From: PALSA-1353 sp036267155
GTDB taxonomy: Bacteria > Planctomycetota > Phycisphaerae > Tepidisphaerales > Tepidisphaeraceae
Assembly: GCA_036267155.1 (NCBI GenBank)
Contig: DATAWP010000034.1
Location: 1-64,000 of the forward strand
DNA: 64,000 nucleotides
Direction: 5' to 3'
Shown here in pieces: positions 51,440-59,912 of this stretch (position 1 is the stretch's first letter; the number at the start of each line of letters is the position of its first letter). The notes beneath the pieces are model-generated. The model had not been told where the DNA came from, ran no database searches, and worked only from the letters and a program-made list of their open reading frames with translations. The position numbers and the translations under genes were made by a program.

Positions 51440-52381
51440 TCAGATTTCGGGCGGAATCACCCCTCGCAGAGATCCCCTTCCCTTTTCGAGAATCTTCCTC
51501 GCCTCTGCCGCATCCACTCCGCGCTTTTGCATCACGATTGCCGTCTTCACCTCGCCGCCGGTGGATTGCAACAGCGCCATCGCCTCTTCGCGGGGCAATC
51601 CCGTCAGCATCCCCACGATCCGCGCGCCCCGATCCCAGAGTTTTTGGTTCGTCGCACGCAGATCGACCATCAGGTTTTCGTAGACCTTTCCCATCCGCAC
51701 CATTGCCAGCGTCGTGATTTGATTCAGCACCAATTTCGTCGCGGTGCCGGCCTTGAGCCGGGTCGATCCCGTCAAAACCTCCGGACCGGTCAGGGGACGG
51801 ATCACCAGTTCAGCAGACGGCTCGGTTTCCATCTTCTCCACGCAGCACAGAAAAATTGTGCGTGCCTGCAATTCCCCGGCTCGCCGCAGCGCCCCGCGCA
51901 CGAACGGCGTCGTCCCGCCGGCGGCGATGCCCAGCACCACATCGCGCGGCCCGGCATTTTCAGCATCGATGGCCGCCGCGCCGTCCTCGGCCCGATCCTC
52001 CGCTCCTTCAACGGAACGGAACATCGCCCGCTCGCCGCCGGCAATGATTCCCCGCACGAGACGCGGATCGGTCCCAAATGTCGGCGGACATTCCGCGGCA
52101 TCCAGCACTCCGAGCCTCCCGCTGGTCCCCGCCCCGACGTAAATGAGCCGCCCGTCGCTTTCGAGCGCATCGGCCACCCACTGCACGGCCCGGGCAATTT
52201 CCGCCCGCTGCGACGCCACCGCCTTCACCGCGATCTCATCCTGCCCGTTCATCACCGCCAGGGCCTCTTCGATAGACAACCGATCCAGTTCCATCGATTC
52301 GGCCAGTCTCCGCTCCGTCAGTGCACCCGACCGATCAGGGATCTTCTTTTGGTCATTCGGATTTCGGATTTGATTCGTCAT
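51440..52381 (-). CDS. murQ: N-acetylmuramic acid 6-phosphate etherase
   Basis: 313 residues, SIS-domain lyase that cleaves MurNAc-6-P to GlcNAc-6-P in wall recycling. GALTERRLAESMELDRLS, VGAGTSGRLGVLDAAECPP, GIAAGGTTPFV, GSTRLKAGTATKLVLNQITT. The first dozen codons (MTNQIRNPNDQKK) are read from a dispersed repeat, so the start codon appears to be supplied by the repeat; no better start is seen before the conserved TERR. It follows anmK by 25 nt. Confidence 0.9.
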   Translation of the reverse strand: MTNQIRNPNDQKKIPDRSGALTERRLAESMELDRLSIEEALAVMNGQDEIAVKAVASQRAEIARAVQWVADALESDGRLIYVGAGTSGRLGVLDAAECPPTFGTDPRLVRGIIAGGERAMFRSVEGAEDRAEDGAAAIDAENAGPRDVVLGIAAGGTTPFVRGALRRAGELQARTIFLCCVEKMETEPSAELVIRPLTGPEVLTGSTRLKAGTATKLVLNQITTLAMVRMGKVYENLMVDLRATNQKLWDRGARIVGMLTGLPREEAMALLQSTGGEVKTAIVMQKRGVDAAEARKILEKGRGSLRGVIPPEI

Positions 52382-52404
52382 TCGGATTTCTGATTTCTGA
52401 TTGT
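52349..52404. repeat. dispersed AT-rich repeat at the murQ start
   Basis: TTGGTCATTCGGATTTCGGA, then TTTGATTCGTCATTCGGATT and related units. It is the same repeat family as 38975-39097, covering the first codons of murQ and the gap to anmK. Confidence 0.65.
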
Positions 52405-52406
52405 AT

Positions 52407-53534
52407 TCAAGGCTTTGGCGTCACCGCCCCCAGCACTACTCCCCTATACGCCCCGGTCGCAGCCGGCACATTTCCCGGCAGTCCATCCAGCGTCATCGCC
52501 CCCAGCAGCGCAAACGCCACCGCCTCCTTCGCCGCCGAGGGAATTCCCAATTCGTCAATGGTTCGGACCGATGCGTTGCCCAGCGGCTGGCGCAGCATCT
52601 GCATCAACGTCTGATTTCTCGTTCCGCCGCCGCTGACGATGATCTCGTCGGGAAACGGATGAAGGAAATTGCGCATGGATTCCAGGATCGAATCGGCCGC
52701 GATCAGGCAGGCGGTGCGCAGCAGATATTCCAGCGGATAGCGCCGCCCCATTTCATTGTGGGCCTCGGTGAAAAGACGAACCATCGCCGGCCCATCGGTG
52801 GATTTGGGCGGCGGCTTGGCAAAATACGATGAGGAAAGAACCCTCTTCACAATGGGATAAACTGGCACCCCCGCCGCCGCCAGCCGGCCGTTTTCGTCCC
52901 ATCCCGCTCCGCGCGGATCGGCGGTGCGCATGAGATGATCGCTGAGGCAATTACCGGGGCCCGTGTCGAAGGCGATGAGTTGATCGATCTCTGCATCCGT
53001 GCGGAGATAAGTCAGATTCGCGATCCCGCCGAGGTTCAGCAAAACCCGATTTTTGCGCGGATCGCGAAAGAGCAGATAATCCGCCAGCGGCACGAGCGGG
53101 GCTCCCTGCCCTCCGGCGGCGCAGTCGGCCCGCCGAAAATCGCTCACCACCGCGCACCCCACCTCCGCCGCCACCAGCGCCGGATCGAGCCATTGAATGG
53201 TCGTCGGCGGATCGTGATACAGCGTCTGCCCATGGGCCGCCACCGCCGTCAAATCCGCGGCGCTCAGGTCGGCCCCCAGCACGGCCTCGTTAATCGCCGC
53301 GGCGTAGCAAAGCGAAATCTCCCGCCCCACTTCCGCCAGAACCGAGATCGGCATCGCATGACCCAGGCGGATCGTCGCGATGGCTTCGCGCAGGTCGGGG
53401 GGAAACGGCCGGCCATGCCATTTGAGCATCGTGGCCGACATCTCCAGTCCCCGGCCGCGAATGCGAACCAGCGCGACATCCACGCCATCGGCGCTGGTTC
53501 CGCTCATGGCGCCGGCAATGATTCGCGAGTTCAT
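52407..53534 (-). CDS. anmK: anhydro-N-acetylmuramic acid kinase
   Basis: 375 residues from the ATG at 53534. It opens MNSRIIAGAMSGTSADGVDV, the ATP-binding signature, then AVAAHGQTLYHDPP, FRRADCAAGGQGAPLVP, LNLGGIANLTYL, FDTGPGN and IIVSGGGTRNQTLM. It phosphorylates and hydrates anhMurNAc to MurNAc-6-P, the substrate of MurQ encoded next. A GAGG ribosome binding site supports this start over a longer open frame to 53636. Confidence 0.92.
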   Translation of the reverse strand: MNSRIIAGAMSGTSADGVDVALVRIRGRGLEMSATMLKWHGRPFPPDLREAIATIRLGHAMPISVLAEVGREISLCYAAAINEAVLGADLSAADLTAVAAHGQTLYHDPPTTIQWLDPALVAAEVGCAVVSDFRRADCAAGGQGAPLVPLADYLLFRDPRKNRVLLNLGGIANLTYLRTDAEIDQLIAFDTGPGNCLSDHLMRTADPRGAGWDENGRLAAAGVPVYPIVKRVLSSSYFAKPPPKSTDGPAMVRLFTEAHNEMGRRYPLEYLLRTACLIAADSILESMRNFLHPFPDEIIVSGGGTRNQTLMQMLRQPLGNASVRTIDELGIPSAAKEAVAFALLGAMTLDGLPGNVPAATGAYRGVVLGAVTPKP

Positions 53535-53645
53535 GCTTAACCTCAAACGGCGGCCGTCCCATAAAGCCGTCCTCTTCTTTGCCTCGAAGACGGCCGGAAT
53601 TCTCGCTTTTTCGCATTCCAGCCGCAATCTTCCCATTCATGGCAA

Positions 53646-53675
53646 TTCACGATGACAAGCGGCGCGATATATAAT
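53646..53675 (+). promoter_or_regulatory. promoter of clpS
   Basis: TTCACG (53646-53651), 18 nt, TATAAT (53670-53675). The predicted leader of about 50 nt includes a GAGAGG ribosome binding site before the ATG at 53732. Confidence 0.5.
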
Positions 53676-53731
53676 AAATTGAAGGAAGCGGGGTACAGCC
53701 CTCCGCGGTTTTTTGTTGAGAGGCGAAATTC

Positions 53732-54088
53732 ATGTCCGAACCGGAAAAACATGGGACCGAGACGCTTCCCTCATCCGCTGATTCCGCCACGAAGCCAAAG
53801 CCCAAAAAGAAAAGCAAGTCCGCTCCGAATCCGGCCAAAAAGCCGCCGGCAACGCTTCCGAAGTGGAAGGTCCTGCTCCACAACGATGATAACAACGACA
53901 TGATTTTCGTGGTGATGACCATCGTTGAACTCACGCCGCTCAACCAGCACGATGCGAAAGACCGGATGCTCGAAGCCCACAAGAACGGCGTCGCTCTTCT
54001 CCTCGTGACGCACAAGGAGCGGGCTGAACTCTATAAGGACCAGTTCCAGTCCAAGGGGCTGCTCGTCAGCATCGAACCGGAGAACTGA
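53732..54088 (+). CDS. clpS: ATP-dependent Clp protease adaptor ClpS
   Basis: 118 residues: a Lys/Pro/Ser-rich N-terminal extension (about 1-42) followed by the ClpS core KVLLHNDDNNDMIFVVMTI, AKDRMLEAHKNGVALLLVT. The core binds N-terminal Leu, Phe, Tyr or Trp and hands substrates to ClpA/C. HNDD(N/D) and the substrate-pocket region look intact. The neighbouring convergent gene encodes Aat, which makes such N-degrons, so the pair represents the bacterial N-end rule pathway. Confidence 0.88.
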   Translation: MSEPEKHGTETLPSSADSATKPKPKKKSKSAPNPAKKPPATLPKWKVLLHNDDNNDMIFVVMTIVELTPLNQHDAKDRMLEAHKNGVALLLVTHKERAELYKDQFQSKGLLVSIEPEN

Positions 54089-54094
54089 ATCGGG

Positions 54095-54697
54095 TCAGTC
54101 GAAGTCGCAATCTTTCTTGATGGCCAATTTCAACCGGCGCAGATATTCCTGCACTGAAATGTCGATGCACCCGAATCGCCGCAGATGAGGCGTGCTCGCC
54201 TGCGAGTCGAGCAGCACGAAATTGCGTTCCCGCAGGTGATTGACCAGATGCACCAGCGCCACCTTGCTGGCATCGCGGATGCGGTGGAACATGCTCTCGC
54301 CGAAAAACGCCCCTCCGAGGCTGACGCCGTACAGCCCGCCGGCCAACCGGCCCTCCTTCCACGCCTCGACGCTGTGAGCCAAGCCCAGCTTGTGAAGGCG
54401 AACATAAGCGGCGATCAGCGGCTCGCTGATCCAGGTGCCGCCGCTTCGCTGCTCCTGGCATCCCCGCATCGTCGCCTCGAAATCGTGATTGACGCGGATA
54501 TCAAACCCGCCCTCGGCCGGCGACCGGCGCACCAGCGCCCGCAGCGTTCCCGGAATGTGAAATGCTTCCAGCGGAATGATCCCGCGCGGATCGGCCGTGT
54601 ACCATTGAATCCGTCCGGTGCGGTTGGCCATGGGAAACAGACCCTTGGCGTAGGCGTTCATCAGCGTGCGGGGATCGAGCGGGATGGAATCCGACAT
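54095..54697 (-). CDS. aat: leucyl/phenylalanyl-tRNA-protein transferase
   Basis: 200 residues from the ATG at 54697 (a TTG at 54709 is possible). GLFPMANRTGRIQWYTADPRG, FDIRVNHDFEATMRGCQ, GTWISEPLIAAYVRLHKLGLAHSVEAW, GGLYGVSLGGAFFGESMF and SKVALVHLVNHL are family hallmarks. It adds Leu or Phe to proteins with N-terminal Lys or Arg, marking them for ClpS. The stop is 6 nt from the convergent clpS stop. Confidence 0.93.
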   Translation of the reverse strand: MSDSIPLDPRTLMNAYAKGLFPMANRTGRIQWYTADPRGIIPLEAFHIPGTLRALVRRSPAEGGFDIRVNHDFEATMRGCQEQRSGGTWISEPLIAAYVRLHKLGLAHSVEAWKEGRLAGGLYGVSLGGAFFGESMFHRIRDASKVALVHLVNHLRERNFVLLDSQASTPHLRRFGCIDISVQEYLRRLKLAIKKDCDFD

Positions 54698-54710
54698 AAT
54701 CGGGAACAAT

Positions 54711-54740
54711 TGTCATTTGTGATTTGTCATTTGTCACTGG
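54711..54740. repeat. short tandem repeat of the TTTGTCA type
   Basis: TGTCATTTGTGATTTGTCAT then TTGTCACTGG lies between the aat start and the end of the radical SAM gene. TTTGTCATTTGTCA runs are another frequent dispersed motif in such genomes, from memory. Confidence 0.45.
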
Positions 54741-55807
54741 TCGTCTGCCGAAGACCACAATTCCAATTGGGGCGGTGCGGGTCGTCGAAACGCCGCCGTG
54801 GAAAGCGACGGGAAGTGCCCCGTCATTCCCGCCTTGCGTTTGGCCAGTGCGAACATGGATTTGAGCTGCCCCGCCCAGATGCCGCCGCCGCGCATGCGCG
54901 AGCCGAATTCGGGATCGTTCAGCTTTCCGCCTCGCATGTCGCGAATGCGGTTCAGCACTTTTTCCTTGCGATCGGGAAAGTGCCGGGTCAGCCAATCCGC
55001 AAAGAGATCCTTCACTGCAAATGGCAACCGTAACGACGTGTACCCGGCGAATTTCGCTCCGGCTTCCGCCGCAGCCGCCAGAATCGCGGGCATCTCCTGG
55101 TCGTTCAGGCCGGGAATCATCGGGGCGGCCATCACACCCACCGGAATCCCCGCATCGGCCATGGCGCGAACCGCCGCCAGCCGCCGGGCCGGCGAGCTGG
55201 CGCGCGGCTCCATCTTCATCGCCAGATCATGGTCCAGCGTGGTGATCGAAAGCAGCACCACCGCCGCCTGACGAGCGGCGAGGGTCGCCAGAATATCGAT
55301 GTCGCGCGTGACGAGATGGTTCTTGGTCAGCACCGACACGGGATTGCGAAACTCCGCCAGCACTTCGAGGCATTGACGCGTGAGCGTCAGCTTTCGCTCG
55401 ATCGGCTGGTAGCAATCGGTCACGCCGGACAACTGCAAAACCTTGGGCTGCCACTTAGGGCTGGTGAGTTCCGCCCGCAGCAATTTTGCGGCATCGGGCT
55501 TCACCATGATCTTCGATTCAAAATCCAGCCCGGCGGAAAAGCCGAGATATTCATGGGTCGGCCTGGCGAAGCAATACACGCATCCATGCTCGCAGCCGCG
55601 ATACGGATTCACGCTGGCCTCGAACCCGACATCCGGGCTGTCGTTGGTGGCGATGATCGTGCGGGTCGTGTCGTGAAAGAAAACAGTCCTGGGGCCGGGC
55701 TCGTCGCCGTCGGCGGAGTCCAGGTCTGGCAGGACATCAAGCCGAACGAATCGGTTCTTCGGATTGCTGCCGGCGCCGCGGCCGTGGATTGTCGTCGGGA
55801 CAGTCAT
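54734..55807 (-). CDS. PA0069-type radical SAM protein
   Basis: 357 residues. The radical SAM cluster motif is CEHGCVYCFARP (CxxxCxxC) about residue 75, preceded by NPYRGC. VLTKNHLVTRDIDIL, MAAPMIPGLNDQEMPAIL and the C-terminal GSRMRGGGIWA are typical of the SplB-like PA0069 family, whose substrate is unknown. The entry phrase IHGRGAGSNPKNRF is also characteristic. It stands alone on the minus strand upstream of aat. Confidence 0.88.
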   Translation of the reverse strand: MTVPTTIHGRGAGSNPKNRFVRLDVLPDLDSADGDEPGPRTVFFHDTTRTIIATNDSPDVGFEASVNPYRGCEHGCVYCFARPTHEYLGFSAGLDFESKIMVKPDAAKLLRAELTSPKWQPKVLQLSGVTDCYQPIERKLTLTRQCLEVLAEFRNPVSVLTKNHLVTRDIDILATLAARQAAVVLLSITTLDHDLAMKMEPRASSPARRLAAVRAMADAGIPVGVMAAPMIPGLNDQEMPAILAAAAEAGAKFAGYTSLRLPFAVKDLFADWLTRHFPDRKEKVLNRIRDMRGGKLNDPEFGSRMRGGGIWAGQLKSMFALAKRKAGMTGHFPSLSTAAFRRPAPPQLELWSSADDQ

Positions 55808-55810
55808 TGA

Positions 55811-56231
55811 AATATCTTAGCCTGATTCCCAGCGGCGACACGCCGGCGGATTCGGATTTGATAGGTTTGAAACAGACAAAAGAGGTGAGAACACCCGCAA
55901 CGCTGACTTCGGCGAGTTCAATCGAACCGCGCACCGCCGCCAAATATTTATAGCGTGTATTTACCCTATTAACCAGAATCATTACCATCGTCGGAGCGGA
56001 TGCGCCCCTGCAGAAGGCACTTCACGAACGATCAGATTTTTCTTTTTCTGACTACACTTGTTTCACGACCGTATGCGATGTGCCTGACGCAGATTACGGC
56101 GGACAAATCATGACCTGTTCAAATGAAACGTCTGCCTGTCGCCCGTGGGACCGGGGAAGCCATGTTCGAAGTGCTGATGTGGAATTCGATCGCCATTCTT
56201 CGCCTCCGCTGGCGAGGACGGGTCAGTCGTT
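55811..56231. other. gap of about 420 nt without a supported gene
   Basis: No reading frame here has a recognisable product. A plus-strand stretch near 55980-56100 (VGADAPLQKALHERSDFSFS) faintly resembles the end of a PIN domain but is too weak to call. Base composition is more AT-rich than in the neighbours, consistent with decayed DNA next to the DUF6998 gene. Confidence 0.4.
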
Positions 56232-56708
56232 TCAGTCTTTAACTCTAATCAATTGCTGATTTATCGGAACATTCTTCATTAACTCCCGCAGCTTGTTACA
56301 TCGCACTTGGTACTGGCCGTTCTTCGGAAGCGGCTTATCGCCAACTAACTCCCAAACGCGATCGCCGGGACCATTATAAACCTCGTCCCATGTACCATCG
56401 CGGTTAAGTTTGAGAACCAACAGGCACTCCGGTTTATGGCGCAAAGCGATCGACTTCCCCTGAGTTGCCTTAATCTCGACTGATCGCTCAAGAATCCTGG
56501 CATCTCGCCCCTTCGTCGATGCCGAGAGCAGAGTCACACCATAATAATATGCGGCGATTGCTTCGCCGATGCTGCCAATGGTATGCCCATCTGGGGTAAA
56601 ATGGCGACCCTCGAACATCGTCTCCAGTTCGTCAATTAGCTGGTACATCTCGGTGATAATCTGTGGGAATCTTTTCGTATCCATCGACTTACCGAACTGC
56701 AATTTCAT
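56232..56708 (-). CDS. DUF6998-like protein (possible nuclease fold)
   Basis: About 158 residues (start uncertain: 56732, 56708 or 56684). Conserved-looking block TPDGHTIGSIGEAIAAYYYG, then LLSASTKGRDARI, VEIKATQGKSIALR, LLVLKLNRDG and EVYNGPGDRVWEL. The Glu of GEAIAA and the EIKATQ strand resemble a PD-(D/E)xK nuclease core, inference only. Such genes are often in accessory regions. It has more AT than its neighbours and is preceded by an empty gap, consistent with recent acquisition. Confidence 0.65.
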   Translation of the reverse strand: MKLQFGKSMDTKRFPQIITEMYQLIDELETMFEGRHFTPDGHTIGSIGEAIAAYYYGVTLLSASTKGRDARILERSVEIKATQGKSIALRHKPECLLVLKLNRDGTWDEVYNGPGDRVWELVGDKPLPKNGQYQVRCNKLRELMKNVPINQQLIRVKD

Positions 56709-56736
56709 TAGGCAGCGTAACCATGTTTTCAATTAC

Positions 56737-57615
56737 TCACTTTGGATTCTGTCGCCTTCGTTGTCCGATGATTCCAAGTCCGCAAAAGAAGAGGAGGCCA
56801 ACGGCCGAGGGTTCGGGAACCTCTTGCACGGCTAGATAGTAAGGTTGATCCAACCCGCTGGCGAACTGGCTTACGGTGCCGGTTGGGCTGACCTCGCTGA
56901 TTGTGTTGTTGCCGTTGTCGGCGACGAACAGATCGCCGCTGCTGTCGAAGGCCAAACCCGCAGGGCTGCTGAACCCGCTGGCGAACGTGCTTACGATGCC
57001 GTTGGAGGTAATTTTGCTGACCGTGCCATTGCCAAAGTTGGCAACGTAGAGATTGCCGGTGGCGTCAAAAGCCAATCCTTCTGGCTCGTCAAATCCGCTG
57101 GCGAACTGGGTAACACTGCCGCTGGGACTGATTTTGCTGATCGTGTCGCTGTTGTAGTCGGCGGCATAGAGGTTGGCGCTACTGTCGAAGGCCAAGCCCC
57201 GAGGGTTGTCCAACCCGCTGGCAAATTGGCTGATAGTACCGGTGAGACTAATCTTGCTGATCGTGCTGTCGCTTACATTGGCGACGTAGAGGTTGCCACT
57301 TTCGTCAAATGCCAAACCTTGAGGATCGCCCAACCCACTGGCAAACGTGCTGACGATGCCGGTGGACGTGATCTTGCTGATCGTGTCGTTGCCTCGATTG
57401 GAGACGTAGAGGTTGCCGCTGCTATCAAGCGCCAACGCTCTTGGGCTGTCGAGCCCGCTGGCGAACTGGCTGACACTGCCAGTGGAGGTAATCTCGCTAA
57501 TTGTGTTGTTGGCGAAGTTGGAAACGTAAAGAATGTCGGCGTGAACAGAAGCACCCAGAAGCAGGCATGTCAACGGTGTAACACAAATCAAAAATCGGCG
57601 CAACCTCCTACTCAT
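56737..57615 (-). CDS. NHL-repeat beta-propeller with PEP-CTERM tail
   Basis: 292 residues. Signal peptide (VTPLTCLLLGASVHA), then six nearly identical NHL-type repeats of 42 residues (consensus FASGLDSPRGLAFDSSGNLY, then VANxGNDTISKITSTGTVSQ), closing a six-bladed propeller, and a PEP-CTERM end (VPEPSAVGLLFFCGLG, GQRRRQ). It is a secreted, surface-anchored binding protein. Repeats are alike at the DNA level too (126-nt period), showing recent internal duplication. The long open frame on the opposite strand is a by-product of this periodicity. Confidence 0.88.
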   Translation of the reverse strand: MSRRLRRFLICVTPLTCLLLGASVHADILYVSNFANNTISEITSTGSVSQFASGLDSPRALALDSSGNLYVSNRGNDTISKITSTGIVSTFASGLGDPQGLAFDESGNLYVANVSDSTISKISLTGTISQFASGLDNPRGLAFDSSANLYAADYNSDTISKISPSGSVTQFASGFDEPEGLAFDATGNLYVANFGNGTVSKITSNGIVSTFASGFSSPAGLAFDSSGDLFVADNGNNTISEVSPTGTVSQFASGLDQPYYLAVQEVPEPSAVGLLFFCGLGIIGQRRRQNPK

Positions 57616-57891
57616 CGCATCTCCACCTTTCAGATGACTGCCATCGAGGACACCCGAATAGCAGTAATGGAGTTGGACGCAACCCCACGCAAACGAGCAG
57701 CAGCATATCGACCGGGAGGTACATTACAAACGAAAAAACATCTAACCGGCACCTCCGAAGAGCGTCTTAACTGCTTTCATCCATTGGATTCTCCGGACTT
57801 CATATCCTCAACGGCTAGTAAACTCCGCGTTCTTGCAGCCAAACGACAATTCATTATATGTGCAGTCCAACGCCGACCAAGAAATCCGGGC

Positions 57892-59400
57892 TTATTCGCG
57901 TCGCCAACCCGTGCCGTCCGGCCTGTCTTCCAGGGAGATGCCGATGTTTTTCAGGCCGTCCCGCACCGAGTCCGCCAGGGCGAATTGCTTGGTCTTTCTC
58001 GCCTCATTGCGAAGCTGGATGATCAGGGCCATCAGTTGATCCACCGTCCCCGGCTCCTTGGCGCGCAAGCCGGGCACTTCCGCGCGAAACAGCCCCAGCA
58101 CCTGACCGAGCCGGCGCAGCGTTTGCGAAGCGGCGGACGCAGCTTGCATCACATCGGTCTGACGGGTGCTCTCGGCCCGGTTGTGTTCCAGGAAGCTGTT
58201 GACCGACCCGGCGATTTCGTGCAGAACCGCGATCGCGCCAGCCGTGTTGAAATCGTCGTCCATCATTTCCAGGAATCGCATCTTGTGGCCGATCACGTCC
58301 TTGACGAAACTTCCGACCTCCGACTCCATGAGGCGAGACGCGATCTGATCCATGTCCGATGAAGCATCCGACAGGGGTTTGCCCGTCAACCGCTCAACGC
58401 GATCCGCCAGCCGCACGAACACCGCCAGTCCCTTGCGCGCATTGTTGAGAACATCGTCGGTGAACTCGATGGGCCGGCGATAGTGCGTCGCCAACAACAT
58501 ATACCGCAGCAATTCCGCGCCCCAGGTATCGAGCAATTCACGTGCAGAAACCACGTTTCCCAAACTGCCGCTCATTTTTTCGTCGGCAAATTCGCCGCCG
58601 GCCAATTTGGTTTTAATGCGAGTCAGGCCGTTGTGGAGCCAATATTTGGCAAACGGCTTTCCCGTCGCCGATTCCGATTGGGCCAATTCGTTTTCGTGAT
58701 GGGGGAACATCAGGTCCATTCCCCCGCCGTGGATGTCGAAGGTTTCGCCGAGATATTTCATGCTCATGGCGGAGCATTCGATATGCCATCCCGGCCGACC
58801 CTTTCCCCAGGGCGAATCCCACGCCGGCTCGCCGGGCTTGGCGCTCTTCCACAGCGCGAAATCGGCCGGATTTTTCTTCCCCTGGCCTTCCAGCGTGCGC
58901 GTGCCGCTGGCCTGCTCCTCCACCTTGCGGTTGGAAAGCTTGCCGTAATCGGCGTCCTTGGCCACGTCGAACCAGACATTTCCCTCCGCCGCGTAGGCGA
59001 AACCGCCGGCGACCAACTTCTGGCACAATTCGATGATGTCGCCAATGTGGTCCGACGCCTTTGGGAACCGATCGATCGATTCGATCCCGAAGCGCTGCAG
59101 GCAATCGAGATACTCCGCGGTATATTTACCGGCCAAATCCTGAACGGTCGTGTTTTGCCTGGCGGCCGCCTCGATCAGCTTGTCATCCACGTCCGTGATG
59201 TTGACGACCCAGGAAACGTCGTATCCCTTGAATTTGAGATACCGCTTGATCGCGTCGAAGACGACCGGACCGACCATGTGCCCAATGTGCGGTGGCTTGT
59301 AAACCGTCGGCCCGCACAGGTACATCCCCACTTTTCCCGGGCGCACGGGAACGAACAACTGTTTTTCACGGGTGAGAGTGTCGTAAACGCGAAGGCTCAT
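57892..59400 (-). CDS. cysS: cysteinyl-tRNA synthetase
   Basis: 502 residues from the ATG at 59400. Class I synthetase: YLCGPTVYKPPHIGHM (zinc Cys and HIGH motif), NITDVDDKLI, WHIECSAMSMKYLG (zinc ligand), DIHGGGMDLMFPHHENE (zinc ligands) and the second ATP motif DEKMSGSLGN, where KMSKS is KMSGS. The C-terminal DALR-like helical part ends GTGWRRE. The start overlaps the ispF stop (ATGA). An open frame to 59529 reads ispF out of frame and is ignored. Confidence 0.93.
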   Translation of the reverse strand: MSLRVYDTLTREKQLFVPVRPGKVGMYLCGPTVYKPPHIGHMVGPVVFDAIKRYLKFKGYDVSWVVNITDVDDKLIEAAARQNTTVQDLAGKYTAEYLDCLQRFGIESIDRFPKASDHIGDIIELCQKLVAGGFAYAAEGNVWFDVAKDADYGKLSNRKVEEQASGTRTLEGQGKKNPADFALWKSAKPGEPAWDSPWGKGRPGWHIECSAMSMKYLGETFDIHGGGMDLMFPHHENELAQSESATGKPFAKYWLHNGLTRIKTKLAGGEFADEKMSGSLGNVVSARELLDTWGAELLRYMLLATHYRRPIEFTDDVLNNARKGLAVFVRLADRVERLTGKPLSDASSDMDQIASRLMESEVGSFVKDVIGHKMRFLEMMDDDFNTAGAIAVLHEIAGSVNSFLEHNRAESTRQTDVMQAASAASQTLRRLGQVLGLFRAEVPGLRAKEPGTVDQLMALIIQLRNEARKTKQFALADSVRDGLKNIGISLEDRPDGTGWRRE

Positions 59401-59912
59401 GGTTTTGTCCGATCCATTGTGCCGTCCACCGTCCGCGCCAGCAATACCACCGCATGCGCCGCGATGGCCTCGCCGCGGCCCACGGCATCGCAACCCTCGT
59501 TCGTGCCCGCCTTGACGTTCACCGGGCATCCAACCATTTTCGACAGCGATTGCACCATCTTCGACTTGTGCGTTTTCAGCTTCGGCCGCTCGGCCAAGAC
59601 CGTCACGTCCACGTTCACGGGCGTGAATCCCATTTCCCGAACCCGCTGCATCGCCCCATCCACAAAAACCTGGCTGGCGGCATCCTTCCAGCGCGGATCG
59701 GTATTGGGAAACATCTCGCCGATGTCGCCCAGGCCTGCCGCCCCCAGCAGGGCATCCACCACGGCGTGCAGAATCACATCCCCATCCGAATGCGCCAGCG
59801 GCGAAATTCCCTCGGCCACTTCCACCCCGGCCAGGACAAGCCTGCCCTTGGGCTGCAACCGATGAATATCGTATCCGTGGCCAATTCGCAGATCGTTTAA
59901 ATCTTGCGGCAT
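59397..59912 (-). CDS. ispF: 2-C-methyl-D-erythritol 2,4-cyclodiphosphate synthase
   Basis: 171 residues from the ATG at 59912. RIGHGYDIHRL (metal Asp and His), LAHSDGDVILHAVVDALLGA, GDIGEMFPNTDPRWK, VDVTVLAERPKL and VNVKAGTNEG are the family blocks. It acts in the MEP isoprenoid pathway. It shares TGATG with the response regulator upstream and ATGA with cysS downstream, so all three are translationally coupled. The longer open frame upstream reads the regulator gene. Confidence 0.93.
   Translation of the reverse strand: MPQDLNDLRIGHGYDIHRLQPKGRLVLAGVEVAEGISPLAHSDGDVILHAVVDALLGAAGLGDIGEMFPNTDPRWKDAASQVFVDGAMQRVREMGFTPVNVDVTVLAERPKLKTHKSKMVQSLSKMVGCPVNVKAGTNEGCDAVGRGEAIAAHAVVLLARTVDGTMDRTKP

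Noticed and set aside
55980..56100. Possible PIN-domain remnant on the plus strand
   Set aside because: Only a vague similarity over about 25 residues, no catalytic pattern and no antitoxin nearby.
56845..58362. 505-codon open frame on the plus strand across the NHL gene and cysS end
   Set aside because: It arises from the 126-nt periodicity of the NHL repeats and runs into cysS in antisense; no protein-like features.
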